Assembly: GCF_001712795.1 (NCBI RefSeq) | Contig: NZ_KV757551.1 | Coordinates: 1-64,000 of the forward strand | DNA: 64,000 nt | From: Nostoc sp. KVJ20 | GTDB taxonomy: Bacteria > Cyanobacteriota > Cyanobacteriia > Cyanobacteriales > Nostocaceae | Direction: 5' to 3' | Shown here: one piece after another, positions 16,718 through 25,746 of the stretch | Layout of the letters: every line of letters starts with the position of its first letter | Numbering within the stretch: position 1 is the stretch's first letter | Made by a program: the position numbers and the translations under genes | Notes under the pieces: model-generated | What the model was told of the DNA's origin: nothing | What the model saw: the letters and a program-made list of their open reading frames with translations, nothing else | Database searches by the model: none

Positions 16718-16975
16718 ATGGTTGGACAAATTGGTAGTAGAAGTAGTAGTCGTTACTTTCGATATGAAGTAGTGGGTCTGCGCCAAAGCGAAGAAACCGA
16801 AAAAACTAATTATCCCATTCGTTCTAGTGCCACTGTGTTTTTCACAGTACCAGAGAACCGGATGAATCAAGAAATGCAGCGGATTACTCGCTTGGGTGGC
16901 AAAATAGTCAGCATTCAGCCATTAAATGCTGAAGCTAAAACAGATAGCGAACAAAGCGATCCTCCTTCTTCATAA
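16718..16975 (+). CDS. cpcD: Rod-capping linker CpcD
   Basis: Small rod-capping linker (85 residues) with the CpcD fold: FRYEVVGLRQSEE, then TVFFTVPENRM and ITRLGGKIVSIQPL. It ends rods at the distal hexamer. It has no cysteine but keeps two internal methionines (NRMNQEMQR), so its sulfur depletion is incomplete, in line with its low copy number in a rod. The ribosome site GGAAGTG lies 5 nt before the ATG. Its stop is 2 bp from the cpcE ATG. Confidence 0.93.
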   Translation: MVGQIGSRSSSRYFRYEVVGLRQSEETEKTNYPIRSSATVFFTVPENRMNQEMQRITRLGGKIVSIQPLNAEAKTDSEQSDPPSS

Positions 16976-16977
16976 TA

Positions 16978-17823
16978 ATGAATTTCAGTCCGCAGAAATT
17001 TGAAGATTTGTCACCGGCAGCTAACTCTGGCGATGGTGAATCTTTGACAGTAGAGCAAGCGATCGCTAATCTTGAGAGTGCAGATTTAGGTCTGCGCTTT
17101 TATGCTGCTTGGTGGTTGGGTAGGTTTCGGATATGTGAAGCAGTTGCGGTGACAAAATTGATCGCAGCTTTAGAGGATGAAGCCGATCGGACACCAGAAG
17201 GCGGATATCCTCTGCGACGGAATGCAGCTAGGGCTTTAGGAAAACTAGGCGATCGCCAGGCAGTCTCACCTTTAATTGCGTGTTTAGACTGCTCAGATTT
17301 TTATGTGCGGGAAGCAGCAGCACAATCTTTAGAAATGCTGGGCGATCCGGTTTGCATTCCCTCCCTGATTAAGCTATTACAAGTAGGCTTGCAGGGAGAG
17401 CAGCTGATATCAAAGCAGCCTGATTTATCTCAACCCTATGAGGCCATTTTAGAAGCCTTGGGAACCTTGAAGGCAACTGAGTCTACCCCTTTGGTAAAGC
17501 CATTCTTAGAGCATCCAATTGAATTGGTGCAATATGCTGCTGCGAGAGCAATGTATCAATTAACCCAAGAACCAGTTTATGGAGAACGGTTAGTAAAAGC
17601 TTTGGCAGGTGAAAGATTGCAATTGCGCCGAGCAGTGTTAGCAGACTTGGGAGCAATTGGATATCTACCCGCAGCAGATGCGATCGCACAGACACTTGCC
17701 GAAAATAGTCTGAAACTAATCTCTCTTAAAGGATTACTAGAACATCAAGTTAATCACACAACAGCAAGCACTTTGTCAGCGGGTGCGATTAAAGTGATGA
17801 ATTTGATGGACTCGCTGTTGTAG
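16978..17823 (+). CDS. cpcE: Phycocyanobilin lyase subunit CpcE
   Basis: HEAT-repeat subunit of the CpcE/CpcF lyase that attaches phycocyanobilin to the alpha-84 cysteine of CpcA. Hallmarks are YAAWWLGRFRI near residue 43, GGYPLRRNAARALGKLG, REAAAQSLEMLGDP and the C-terminal VMNLMDSLL typical of CpcE. It is 281 residues long. It has ordinary sulfur content (four cysteines, several methionines), unlike the structural genes upstream. It starts 2 bp after cpcD, so co-translation is likely. A 12-bp inverted repeat separates it from cpcF. Confidence 0.95.
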   Translation: MNFSPQKFEDLSPAANSGDGESLTVEQAIANLESADLGLRFYAAWWLGRFRICEAVAVTKLIAALEDEADRTPEGGYPLRRNAARALGKLGDRQAVSPLIACLDCSDFYVREAAAQSLEMLGDPVCIPSLIKLLQVGLQGEQLISKQPDLSQPYEAILEALGTLKATESTPLVKPFLEHPIELVQYAAARAMYQLTQEPVYGERLVKALAGERLQLRRAVLADLGAIGYLPAADAIAQTLAENSLKLISLKGLLEHQVNHTTASTLSAGAIKVMNLMDSLL

Positions 17824-17879
17824 TCCTAAGCTCTAGATAATGAGTTTTCATTAATACGTTTAAACCAAATGTTTAGCAC

Positions 17880-17927
17880 ACATAAACCCCCAACCCAACT
17901 GCAAAATCAGGGCTAGGGGGTTTATGT
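17880..17927 (+). terminator. Hairpin between cpcE and cpcF
   Basis: The perfect 12-bp inverted repeat acataaaccccc (17880-17891) and gggggtttatgt (17916-17927) has a 24-nt loop that itself contains aaccc and ggg. There is no clear T-run, so it may attenuate or stabilise the message rather than fully stop transcription before cpcF. Confidence 0.55.
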
Positions 17928-17993
17928 ATGGTGTTAACTACGGAGAACTTAAGCTACAATTGGCTGACCACTAATGACTCATGAAAAATTATT

Positions 17994-18719
17994 ATGAATA
18001 ACAGTGACCTTGCCCAAATATTGATTCGTGCTGTGGAAGAAGCAGACTCCTCAGATCGCTTATTAGACGCAGTTCAGGTGTTAGCAGCAGCCGGTATAGA
18101 GGAATCTGTTCCTACTTTGATTGCAGCTTTGGGCTACAACAATCCAGGGGCGGCGGTGGCGGCAGTAGATGGACTAATTGCGATCGGGGAAGCCGCAGTA
18201 CCATCACTATTGGAACTAATTGATGACTACAACTACAGTGCTAGAGCTTGGGCTATTCGTGCCTTAGCGGGAATTGGCGATGTCCGGGCGCTAGATACCT
18301 TGTTTGAGGCAGCAAAAAACGATTTTTCCTTGAGTGTGCGGCGAGCAGCTGCTAGAGGATTAGGCACTTTGCGCTGGCATCAAGTACCGCCTGAGAAACT
18401 AGAATCTGTTCAGACTCAGGTATTAGAGGCGCTATTACTAATTTCTCAAGATCCAGAGTGGGTAGTGCGCTATGCAGCAGTGACGAGTTTAGAAACACTA
18501 GCTATTTCAATAGCAGTCACCTTACCTGATCAAGCCTCACGGATTACAAATCAACTTCAGCAAATGCTTGATGCAGATGCCGATCTGGGAGTTCGCACCC
18601 GTGTAAAGTTTGCACAGGAAAAAATTCAGCAGCAACAGCATCAAGAAGTGTTTGCACCGAAAAGAAAGCTACAAGAGACTGAAGTTGAAGTGCCTCATCG
18701 TGGCGGTGGCAGACGTTAA
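17994..18719 (+). CDS. cpcF: Phycocyanobilin lyase subunit CpcF
   Basis: Second HEAT-repeat subunit of the CpcE/CpcF alpha-84 phycocyanobilin lyase (241 residues). Diagnostic stretches are IRAVEEADSS, LGYNNPGAAVAAVDGL, DDYNYSARAWAIRALAGIGD and LSVRRAAARGLG. It has no cysteine and one internal methionine, but this may simply reflect composition, because CpcE is not depleted. It lies 170 bp after cpcE across a hairpin, so it is either the last operon gene or partly independent. Confidence 0.94.
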   Translation: MNNSDLAQILIRAVEEADSSDRLLDAVQVLAAAGIEESVPTLIAALGYNNPGAAVAAVDGLIAIGEAAVPSLLELIDDYNYSARAWAIRALAGIGDVRALDTLFEAAKNDFSLSVRRAAARGLGTLRWHQVPPEKLESVQTQVLEALLLISQDPEWVVRYAAVTSLETLAISIAVTLPDQASRITNQLQQMLDADADLGVRTRVKFAQEKIQQQQHQEVFAPKRKLQETEVEVPHRGGGRR

Positions 18720-18837
18720 CTAAGGGATTTCCAGCAAATTTATAAGTGATACCAGAGGGAGAAGGCAGCGACTATTGGTATATTGCCTATACATCAATGG
18801 CCAAGTTTTCTGCCTAACCCTCGCCCACTTAATAAAC

Positions 18838-19563
18838 TCAAATTATAGGATTCTGGCGCTTAACAGGTTTGGGCTTAGGAATCGGTTTAGTGTTTGTAGG
18901 CAGTATCAAGTTTTCAACAGCTTGGGCAATTGCCTGCACTTGCATTGGAGTTAAACAATCAGGAGAACTATTTATCATCTGTAACAGTGCAGGGATACCT
19001 TGTAAAACTGGAACTGAGCAATCATTTGCTCCTATCCATGTAGCAATTGGGAAGACTACTGGAGCCGCAACAAACCCATTAGGAAGGTTAGGCATTACTG
19101 AAGTAATCCATTGATTAAACATTTTTTGATGGTAAATACTTTGAGAAGTCGGACTATTGTCAACTGCTACCCAATTGTTACCTTCACGCCGTTTCCATTT
19201 ATCTTTATAAGCGCTAAATGAACCTTTCCAGGTTTTTACCTCTACTAAAAAAACACCACTTTCACCAATAATTAAATGGTCTATTTCCGTTAGAGAGCCT
19301 GAGTTAGTGGGGATTAAAGCATTATTAAATATCACCCATGTATCGGGGAAAGATTGCAAAAGTAGTGATACTCCCCATTCCCCCATATTGCCTTTGAATT
19401 TATTTTTTGCTTGCTTAAATTCAAACATGAATGAACCCAAGCCACCTAAAAAGCCATCACCTAATCTTTCATGAATTTCTTGGTGTTTGGTAGATTTTTT
19501 GGTGTCGATTTTTTGTTGGAATACTGCCCTGAGTGAGGGTGATTGTTGAAGAGTTCTCATCAA
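18838..19563 (-). CDS. NERD-domain protein
   Basis: Protein of 241 residues with a NERD (nuclease-related) domain at about residues 58-165. GNMGEWGVSLLLQSFP starts the domain, then come EIDHLIIGESGVFLVEVKTWKG, with the D...E.K residues of restriction-endonuclease-like folds, and the later QSIYHQKMFNQW helix. The C-terminus is a Pro/Lys-rich tail. NERD proteins are often linked to DNA processing, but none has a firm role in cyanobacteria. It faces the cpc operon tail to tail and appears monocistronic. Confidence 0.85.
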   Translation of the reverse strand: MMRTLQQSPSLRAVFQQKIDTKKSTKHQEIHERLGDGFLGGLGSFMFEFKQAKNKFKGNMGEWGVSLLLQSFPDTWVIFNNALIPTNSGSLTEIDHLIIGESGVFLVEVKTWKGSFSAYKDKWKRREGNNWVAVDNSPTSQSIYHQKMFNQWITSVMPNLPNGFVAAPVVFPIATWIGANDCSVPVLQGIPALLQMINSSPDCLTPMQVQAIAQAVENLILPTNTKPIPKPKPVKRQNPII

Positions 19564-19676
19564 AATTGTAGTAATGTTTGTCAGTAACCGCCATTTTTAG
19601 AGTTCCCAGAATTGGAGGGAAATCGCTCTCCCCTAATTCATAGAGAAAAAATTTTATGCTACTAACAGTGATAAAG

Positions 19677-20327
19677 CTAAGGAGACAACAAAGATTCAAT
19701 TTCTCCCTGGATATTGCCACGGGCAGATGGTTCGGCGAACTCTAACATTAAAGGCGTAAAGTAGATACGCGATCGCTTTAAAAATCGTTCTAAAACCTGC
19801 TGACGACCTGTGATATACTCTGCCTCTGACACCCAGCTATATTCCTGGCGAATGGCATGGGTGTATTCTCCATACTCCACTTGGTTAGTAGCCAAAATCG
19901 CTAAATCTGCATCAAGTAAAACTTGGCTATCACAATCATCTACCGCAGCTTGGTGGTCTTTAGTGTTCAGAATAAGACGGGTGACAGTAGCTATGGTACT
20001 TTCTGGAATACCCAAATTACTCAGCAATTCCAAAGCATAGTCTGCACTTCGTTCTTCATTATCTAGAGCTTCAGTGTCATATACTACATCGTGGAACCAG
20101 GCAGCTAGTTGAACAGCAGCTAGGTTGTTGGTGTAGCCTTGTAAAATCTGAATTGTGCTGAGGACGTGATCAATGTGTTTCAGTGTATGGTAATAGCGAC
20201 CAGGGGTAGAGTAAGCTGCAACCAAAGAATAAAAGGCTTTATCAGCCGCTACCTGGTCAACGCCAAAGGGTTGGAGTGTGTGTTGCCAGTTAGAAAATAA
20301 AATATGCGTAAGGTTTTCTGTAGGCAT
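19677..20327 (-). CDS. HD-domain metal-dependent phosphohydrolase
   Basis: HD-superfamily protein of about 216 residues. YYHTLKHIDHVL supplies the first metal-binding histidine, and AAWFHDVVYD is the HD motif, followed by NEERSADYA; a downstream aspartate is in LLDADLAIL. This matches the family of predicted HD phosphohydrolases of unknown substrate. The ATG at 20327 is preferred, though an in-frame GTG at 20342 would add five residues. It lies between the NERD gene and the divergent proline-oxidation gene. Confidence 0.88.
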   Translation of the reverse strand: MPTENLTHILFSNWQHTLQPFGVDQVAADKAFYSLVAAYSTPGRYYHTLKHIDHVLSTIQILQGYTNNLAAVQLAAWFHDVVYDTEALDNEERSADYALELLSNLGIPESTIATVTRLILNTKDHQAAVDDCDSQVLLDADLAILATNQVEYGEYTHAIRQEYSWVSEAEYITGRQQVLERFLKRSRIYFTPLMLEFAEPSARGNIQGEIESLLSP

Positions 20328-20622
20328 AAATGTAGTATTCACACTCTTAGTATGACTTAGCTAATCTTTTGTGTTGCAACATCTGTCAATCAAGTTAGAA
20401 ATAGATCAACAAAAGGATAACACTTGTTATTCAATTGGGCATTGGAATTAGGGGAGAGGATACAGGTGAGAGGTTATAGGGAATAATCTGTACCCTGTAA
20501 CCTGTAACCTATTCCCTTCTTTACTCCCCACTAAATATGGTGACAGCTAAATGAAAGCGTCAAAATAGAAGACACAGGCTTTGTACAAAAAGCCTTGCCT
20601 TGATTAACGGAGTTTACTATCA

Positions 20623-23616
20623 GTGGTATTACAAGTACAAACAAGCACCTACGAAGCTAAAACCCAAGAAATTGCTAAACAACTTCTCGCCGCAACGCAG
20701 GAAAATCGTTCGTTTTTTTCTTCCCTGCGGGATCAAATGCGCTGGGATGATAAATTACTAGCTTGGGCGATGAGTAATCCTGGATTGCGGGTGCAACTAT
20801 TTCGCTTTATAGATACATTACCTGCTTTGCACAGTAAATCAGAAATTGCCTCACATTTACAAGAATATTTAGGAGATGAATCTGTAGAATTACCGGCAGC
20901 TTTGAAGGGAATGCTAAACTTTGCTAATCCCGATTCGATGCCAGGACAAGTTGCTGCTACAACTGTTGGTACAGCGGTTGAGACTCTTGCCCATAAATAT
21001 ATTTCTGGGGAAAATATTAAACAAGTCATCAAAACAGTTGAACGACTGCGAAAAGAAAAAATGGCTTTCACCATCGACTTACTTGGTGAAGCCGTAATTA
21101 CCGAAGCGGAAGCGCAGTCTTATCTAGAACGCTATCTAGAATTAATGCAACAATTGGTGGAAGCATCGAAGAACTGGTCAGCTATCCCGGCTATTGATGA
21201 GGCTGATGGCGAAACTATACCAAAAGTTCAGGTTTCTGTTAAGTTAACGGCGTTTTATTCCCAATTTGATCCTCTGGATGCTAAAGGTAGTGAGGAGCGA
21301 GTTAGCGATCGCATTCGTATTCTCTTACGTCGTGCTAAAGAGTTGGGCGCAGCTGTGCATTTTGATATGGAACAGTATGCTTATAAAGATATAACTCTCA
21401 GCATCCTGAAAAAACTCTTACTAGAAGAAGAATTTCGGCAACGCACAGATATCGGGATGACAATTCAAGCATATCTGCGTGATAGTGAGCAAGATACCAA
21501 AGACCTAATTTCTTGGTTGAAAGAACGTGGTTATCCCCTGACAATCCGCTTGGTGAAAGGCGCATATTGGGATCAGGAAACTATCAAAGCAGCGCAGAAG
21601 CATTGGCCACAGCCAGTTTACAACGACAAAGCGGCAACTGATGCTAACTTTGAAATTATCACTCAGCTGTTGTTAGAAAATCATCAATATGTGTATTCTG
21701 CCATTGGTAGCCATAATGTGCGATCGCACTCTCGCGCCATTGCCATAGCTGAAAGTTTAAATGTCCCCCGCCGCCGCTTTGAATTACAAGTCCTCTACGG
21801 TATGGGTGATAAAGTTGCAAAGGCTTTGGTTGATAGGGGTTATCGAGTCAGAGTTTACTGTCCCTACGGTGAGTTATTACCTGGAATGGCGTATTTAATT
21901 CGCCGATTGTTGGAAAATACCGCTAATAGTTCTTTTTTACGGCAGAATCTCGAAAATCGACCAATTGAGGAATTATTAGCGCCGCCGATTGTCAAAGAAG
22001 AAAAAAACTCTTTAACTCCTAACTCCTCACTCCTAACTCCTAACTCTCATTTCCTCGGTGCTGCTGATACCGATTACGCAGAAGAAGAGGTGAGAACGAA
22101 AGCGGCGCAAGCTTTCCAAAATGTTCGCCAACAGTTGGGTAAAACTTATTTACCGCTGATTAATGGCGAATATGTCAATACACCGGAATATGTTGATTCT
22201 CTCAATCCTTCTAATTTCAGTGAAGTAATTGGTAAAGTTGGGTTGATTAGCGTTGAACAGGCTGAACAGGCGATGCAAGCTGCAAAAGCGGCGTTTCCTG
22301 GATGGAGGAAAACACCAGCTAAACAACGCGCTGATATTTTGCGGAAAGCGGGTGATTTGATGGAACTCCGCCGAGCCGAACTTTCAGCTTGGATAGTTTT
22401 GGAAGTTGGGAAACCAGTTAAGGAAGCCGATGGAGAGGTTTCGGAAGCGATAGACTTTTGTCGTTACTACGCTGATGAGATTGAACGGCTAGATCAAGGT
22501 GTGAATTATGACATCCCTGGTGAAACCAATCGTTATATTTACCAGCCACGCGGTATTGCTGTAGTAATTTCTCCCTGGAATTTCCCGCTAGCGATCGCTT
22601 GTGGTATGACAGTCGCAGCTTTGGTTTCCGGGAATTGTACTCTCCTTAAACCTGCGGAAACATCTTCTGTAATTACAGCAAAACTCACAGAAATCTTAAT
22701 CGAGGCTGGTTTCCCCAAAGGTGTATTTCAATACGTACCTGGCAAAGGTTCGCAAGTCGGCGCTTATTTGGTAAATCATCCAGATACTCATGTAATTGCT
22801 TTTACAGGTTCCCAGGAAGTCGGCTGTCGAATTTACGCAGAAGCGGCGACTTTGAAACCCGGACAAAAGCACATGAAACGGGTGATTGCTGAAATGGGTG
22901 GCAAGAATGCCATTATTGTCGATGAAAGTGCTGATTTAGATCAAGCTGTTGTAGGGGTTGTGCAATCGGCATTTGGTTACAGCGGCCAAAAATGTTCTGC
23001 CGCCTCTAGGGTGATTGTGCTGGAACCAATTTATGATGTCTTTGTGCAGCGATTGGTAGAAGCGACAAAATCCTTGAACATTGGGGAAGCAGAGTTACCG
23101 AGTACCCAAGTTGGCCCAGTAATTGATGCTAATGCCCGCGATCGCATCCGCGAGTATATTGAGAAGGGTAAGGCAGAAGCACAACTAGCCTTGGAGTTGT
23201 CAGCACCCGAACAAGGATATTTTATCGGGCCTGTGATCTTTAGTGAAGTATCGCCAAATGCGGTAATTTCCCAGGAAGAAATTTTTGGCCCTGTGCTGGC
23301 GGTAATTCGGGTAAAAGATTTCCAGGAAGCGTTAGCAGTCGCCAATGGTACAAACTACGCCTTGACTGGCGGACTTTATTCTAGAACGCCTTCCCACATT
23401 CAGCAGGCGCAGACAGAATTTGAAGTCGGTAATTTGTACATCAATCGCAATATTACCGGAGCGATCGTTGGACGGCAACCCTTTGGTGGATTCAAACTTT
23501 CTGGAGTAGGTTCTAAAGCAGGCGGACCTGATTACCTGCTGCAATTTTTGGAACCACGTGCGGTAACAGAAAATATTCAGCGCCAAGGTTTTGCACCAAT
23601 TGAAGGTGCAGATTAA
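20623..23616 (+). CDS. putA: Bifunctional proline dehydrogenase / glutamate-semialdehyde dehydrogenase
   Basis: Oxidises proline to glutamate in two steps. Residues about 90-460 form the FAD-dependent proline dehydrogenase barrel (VSVKLTAFYSQFDP, AAVHFDMEQYAYKD, YPLTIRLVKGAYWDQE). Residues about 490-985 form the NAD-dependent aldehyde dehydrogenase (ISPWNFPLAI, FTGSQEVG, EMGGKN and catalytic Cys791 in SGQKCS). The length of 997 residues is near that of minimal PutA proteins, with no DNA-binding domain. The start is GTG at 20623. The linker between the two domains contains a tandem-repeat insertion (LTPNSSLLTPNS). The frame is intact and both active sites look complete. Confidence 0.95.
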   Translation: MVLQVQTSTYEAKTQEIAKQLLAATQENRSFFSSLRDQMRWDDKLLAWAMSNPGLRVQLFRFIDTLPALHSKSEIASHLQEYLGDESVELPAALKGMLNFANPDSMPGQVAATTVGTAVETLAHKYISGENIKQVIKTVERLRKEKMAFTIDLLGEAVITEAEAQSYLERYLELMQQLVEASKNWSAIPAIDEADGETIPKVQVSVKLTAFYSQFDPLDAKGSEERVSDRIRILLRRAKELGAAVHFDMEQYAYKDITLSILKKLLLEEEFRQRTDIGMTIQAYLRDSEQDTKDLISWLKERGYPLTIRLVKGAYWDQETIKAAQKHWPQPVYNDKAATDANFEIITQLLLENHQYVYSAIGSHNVRSHSRAIAIAESLNVPRRRFELQVLYGMGDKVAKALVDRGYRVRVYCPYGELLPGMAYLIRRLLENTANSSFLRQNLENRPIEELLAPPIVKEEKNSLTPNSSLLTPNSHFLGAADTDYAEEEVRTKAAQAFQNVRQQLGKTYLPLINGEYVNTPEYVDSLNPSNFSEVIGKVGLISVEQAEQAMQAAKAAFPGWRKTPAKQRADILRKAGDLMELRRAELSAWIVLEVGKPVKEADGEVSEAIDFCRYYADEIERLDQGVNYDIPGETNRYIYQPRGIAVVISPWNFPLAIACGMTVAALVSGNCTLLKPAETSSVITAKLTEILIEAGFPKGVFQYVPGKGSQVGAYLVNHPDTHVIAFTGSQEVGCRIYAEAATLKPGQKHMKRVIAEMGGKNAIIVDESADLDQAVVGVVQSAFGYSGQKCSAASRVIVLEPIYDVFVQRLVEATKSLNIGEAELPSTQVGPVIDANARDRIREYIEKGKAEAQLALELSAPEQGYFIGPVIFSEVSPNAVISQEEIFGPVLAVIRVKDFQEALAVANGTNYALTGGLYSRTPSHIQQAQTEFEVGNLYINRNITGAIVGRQPFGGFKLSGVGSKAGGPDYLLQFLEPRAVTENIQRQGFAPIEGAD
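22003..22052. repeat. Heptamer repeat (taactcc)n inside putA
   Basis: Tandem ctaactc/taactcc units in frame encode LTPNSSLLTPNS, exactly in the linker between the two catalytic domains, where extra residues are tolerated. Confidence 0.88.
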
Positions 23617-24296
23617 ACTACAAAAGTAGTAGAGTATATGCCAATACGGTTCGGATAAGTACTCTTCACTTTCCTTATGATCTGGGAATTGGTTTTGGGG
23701 TAAGGGGTAAAGCTTGTAAATACATCCTTTACCCTTTTCCCTTTAACTGAAATATGCCCTACCTATAGGACTCATATTTGATTTCTGAAAAAACTCACTA
23801 CAACTAAGAAGCCTTCTTTCCTGTTGCCTATTGACTATTGCCTATTGCCTGTCTACGCAAATTCGTTCAGAAATCAAAGCGGATTCCTATATTTGATACA
23901 ATTGCTCCAACGTGCATTAATGCGATAACAAATATATTGGCAGTTTTCGTGTGACTATGCCTCTCGATATAGTCATATATGAATATGCTTTACCGCTCGA
24001 ATCTCAGCAATTAGATGCTTGGAAATAGACTTGCTTAAATGTTTTAATGTTATTAAATAATCTAAAATTATTAGAAGCTGTTTGAAAAGTGGTTAACTGT
24101 GATTTCAGGAACTTATTGATCCCTCTGAGAAATCCTTCAAAAAGGGTAACGGAATCAAATTTACGGGGAATTGAGGGATATATAAGTTTTACTACTGATG
24201 AGATGACTTTTAAAACATCCTCTGCTCAATTGCTCAATAAGCCATCCGGTAATTTTTTTAGATTAATAACCTTTAGCTCAGTGGCAAGTTTAAATA
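23617..24296. other. Intergenic region with repeat fragments
   Basis: 680 bp without a gene I can support. It holds a partial copy of the MITE end (tacggttcggataag, 23645), two similar ggtaaggggtaaagc/tttacccttttccctt runs (23698-23750) and tandem attgcct units (23824-23850). A 75-codon frame at 24089-24316 has no ribosome site or recognisable motif. Confidence 0.55.
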
Positions 24297-24569
24297 ATGG
24301 AAAATACATTAGTTGATAAAACCTTCCGTGACAGCAATGGCAATATTGTTTTGGCACAGATGCCAAATTTACCGCTTATTGTTTGGGTAGTATCTAGTTT
24401 ACTAGCTCTAATTGTTACAAGTGGCAAAATTAATACAGTATTAGAAGTACTGGCAAATGGCTCCTTATTTACTTGGGCGTGGCTGGAATTATTTCAAGGC
24501 GTTAATTATTTTCGGAGAGCGCTAGGTCTTGCCGTATTTATTGGTATTATCGTATCAAAAATTCAGTAG
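24297..24569 (+). CDS. Small two-helix membrane protein, unknown function
   Basis: 90-residue protein with a polar N-terminus (ENTLVDKTFRDSNGNIV) and two hydrophobic helices (about residues 25-42 and 70-86) around an amphipathic stretch. The pattern is like conserved hypothetical cyanobacterial membrane proteins, but I recognise no motif. There is no strong ribosome site. It is monocistronic. Confidence 0.6.
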   Translation: MENTLVDKTFRDSNGNIVLAQMPNLPLIVWVVSSLLALIVTSGKINTVLEVLANGSLFTWAWLELFQGVNYFRRALGLAVFIGIIVSKIQ

Positions 24570-24791
24570 TTATAAGGGACTAAGTAACTAAGCCAAATTA
24601 TTGATATATGTATAGGAATCCGATTTGATTCCTGAACTTACTTGCGTAGGAACAGGAATGCCTAACTATATTACAAACCAAGATGGATGGATTATTGAAT
24701 GCCAGATTGGAACAGACAACTCGATTTGGTCATAATTTTGCCAATATTTCGCGTAATCAAAAAAACGACCGTCCAGAATATTCATCTTGAC

Positions 24792-25001
24792 TCATTTTTG
24801 AAGCCTAGCTAATTCTGAAACTTCAGAATATGGTGACTTTTCAGATACTTCCGCATTCTGAACCTCTAAAGAACGCAGCAATTCCCGAATCACATCAGTA
24901 GCGGGTCTTCCTGTTTTTGCACAGTATTCTTCTAGTTTCTGCGCTTCTGTTGACGTGAGATTTACTGTCAGTCGTTTGACAGCCCATTTTTTATTGACCA
25001 T
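24792..25001 (-). CDS. Ribbon-helix-helix (CopG-like) protein
   Basis: 69-residue protein starting KKWAVKRLTVNLTSTEAQKLEEYCAKTG and continuing RPATDVIRELLRSLE. That is one beta strand followed by two helices, the ribbon-helix-helix DNA-binding fold used by CopG and many antitoxins. No toxin-like reading frame lies next to it, so it is either an orphan antitoxin-like regulator or a small standalone repressor. Confidence 0.72.
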   Translation of the reverse strand: MVNKKWAVKRLTVNLTSTEAQKLEEYCAKTGRPATDVIRELLRSLEVQNAEVSEKSPYSEVSELARLQK

Positions 25002-25570
25002 TTACTTTTACTATTGCTATATTGCTCCTCGTAGAGAAAATTATACCTTTGTTTCTAAGTCTATCCTAATGTGGGTTTTAGCCTATTTAGAGGGCATCAA
25101 TCTGGATTCCCAGATAATTGACGAAACTTCGACCTTCAACTATTGTTTGTAGTTTCTACACTGTTTTTTCTAGCCGTTTCCCCGTTATTTGCTATTGTTA
25201 CTGAATTACACAAATCGTGGTGACAACCTCTCTCTTCAGATGTTATTCCAGAAGCCCAGCGGTGAAAGCAGAATTATTAGAAGATCGTTTGCAGATATGA
25301 GTACGCCCCACAGAACTTACAACTACCTCAAGTTCAGATAAATACATTTGCGATCGCACCACTAATCTTACTCGATCACCTGCTTTATCTGTGGTGCTTT
25401 TCCAGTACTAAGTCGGTGGGCGTGCTAGCGTATGAGTAAGTTAGGGTTATCGCGATCGCTTTTGTTGGAGTGGCTAACAAAAGTAACCTACAAGGTAAAT
25501 GAAGGATGTTATATTTTGTGTAGCAAGTAATTGGTATGGTTATATCAAGTTTTTCAGCTAAAAAGCCATG
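25002..25570. other. Intergenic region with possible gene fragment
   Basis: About 570 bp without a full gene. On the minus strand roughly 25248-25405 reads about 50 residues without a stop (with DRVRLVVRSQMYLSELEVVV) but lacks a start and any match I know. It may be a decayed fragment. Confidence 0.4.
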
Positions 25571-25606
25571 AAAAAACCCGCCAGTTCTTTTAAAAAGACT
25601 AGCAGG
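25571..25606 (-). terminator. Rho-independent terminator after tRNA-Pro
   Basis: On the minus strand cctgctagt pairs with actggcggg (9 bp with two G-U pairs), followed by six T. It lies 16 bp beyond the tRNA 3' end. Confidence 0.8.
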
Positions 25607-25622
25607 TATGGCTTATCATCAA

Positions 25623-25696
25623 TCGGAGCGGCGGGATTCGAACCCACGACCTCCACTACCCCAAAGTGGCGCGCTACCAAGCTGCGCTACGCCCCG
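25623..25696 (-). tRNA. tRNA-Pro (anticodon GGG)
   Basis: 74-nt cloverleaf. The acceptor stem cggggcg/cgctccg has one G-U pair. The anticodon arm is CCACT-TTGGGGT-AGTGG, with anticodon GGG at loop positions 34-36. The T arm carries GGTTCGAATCC. The 3' CCA is not encoded. Confidence 0.95.
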
Positions 25697-25746
25697 GTCA
25701 GAATTACTATCATACAGCAAAACTCCAGGATAATCAAGAGGTAAAT

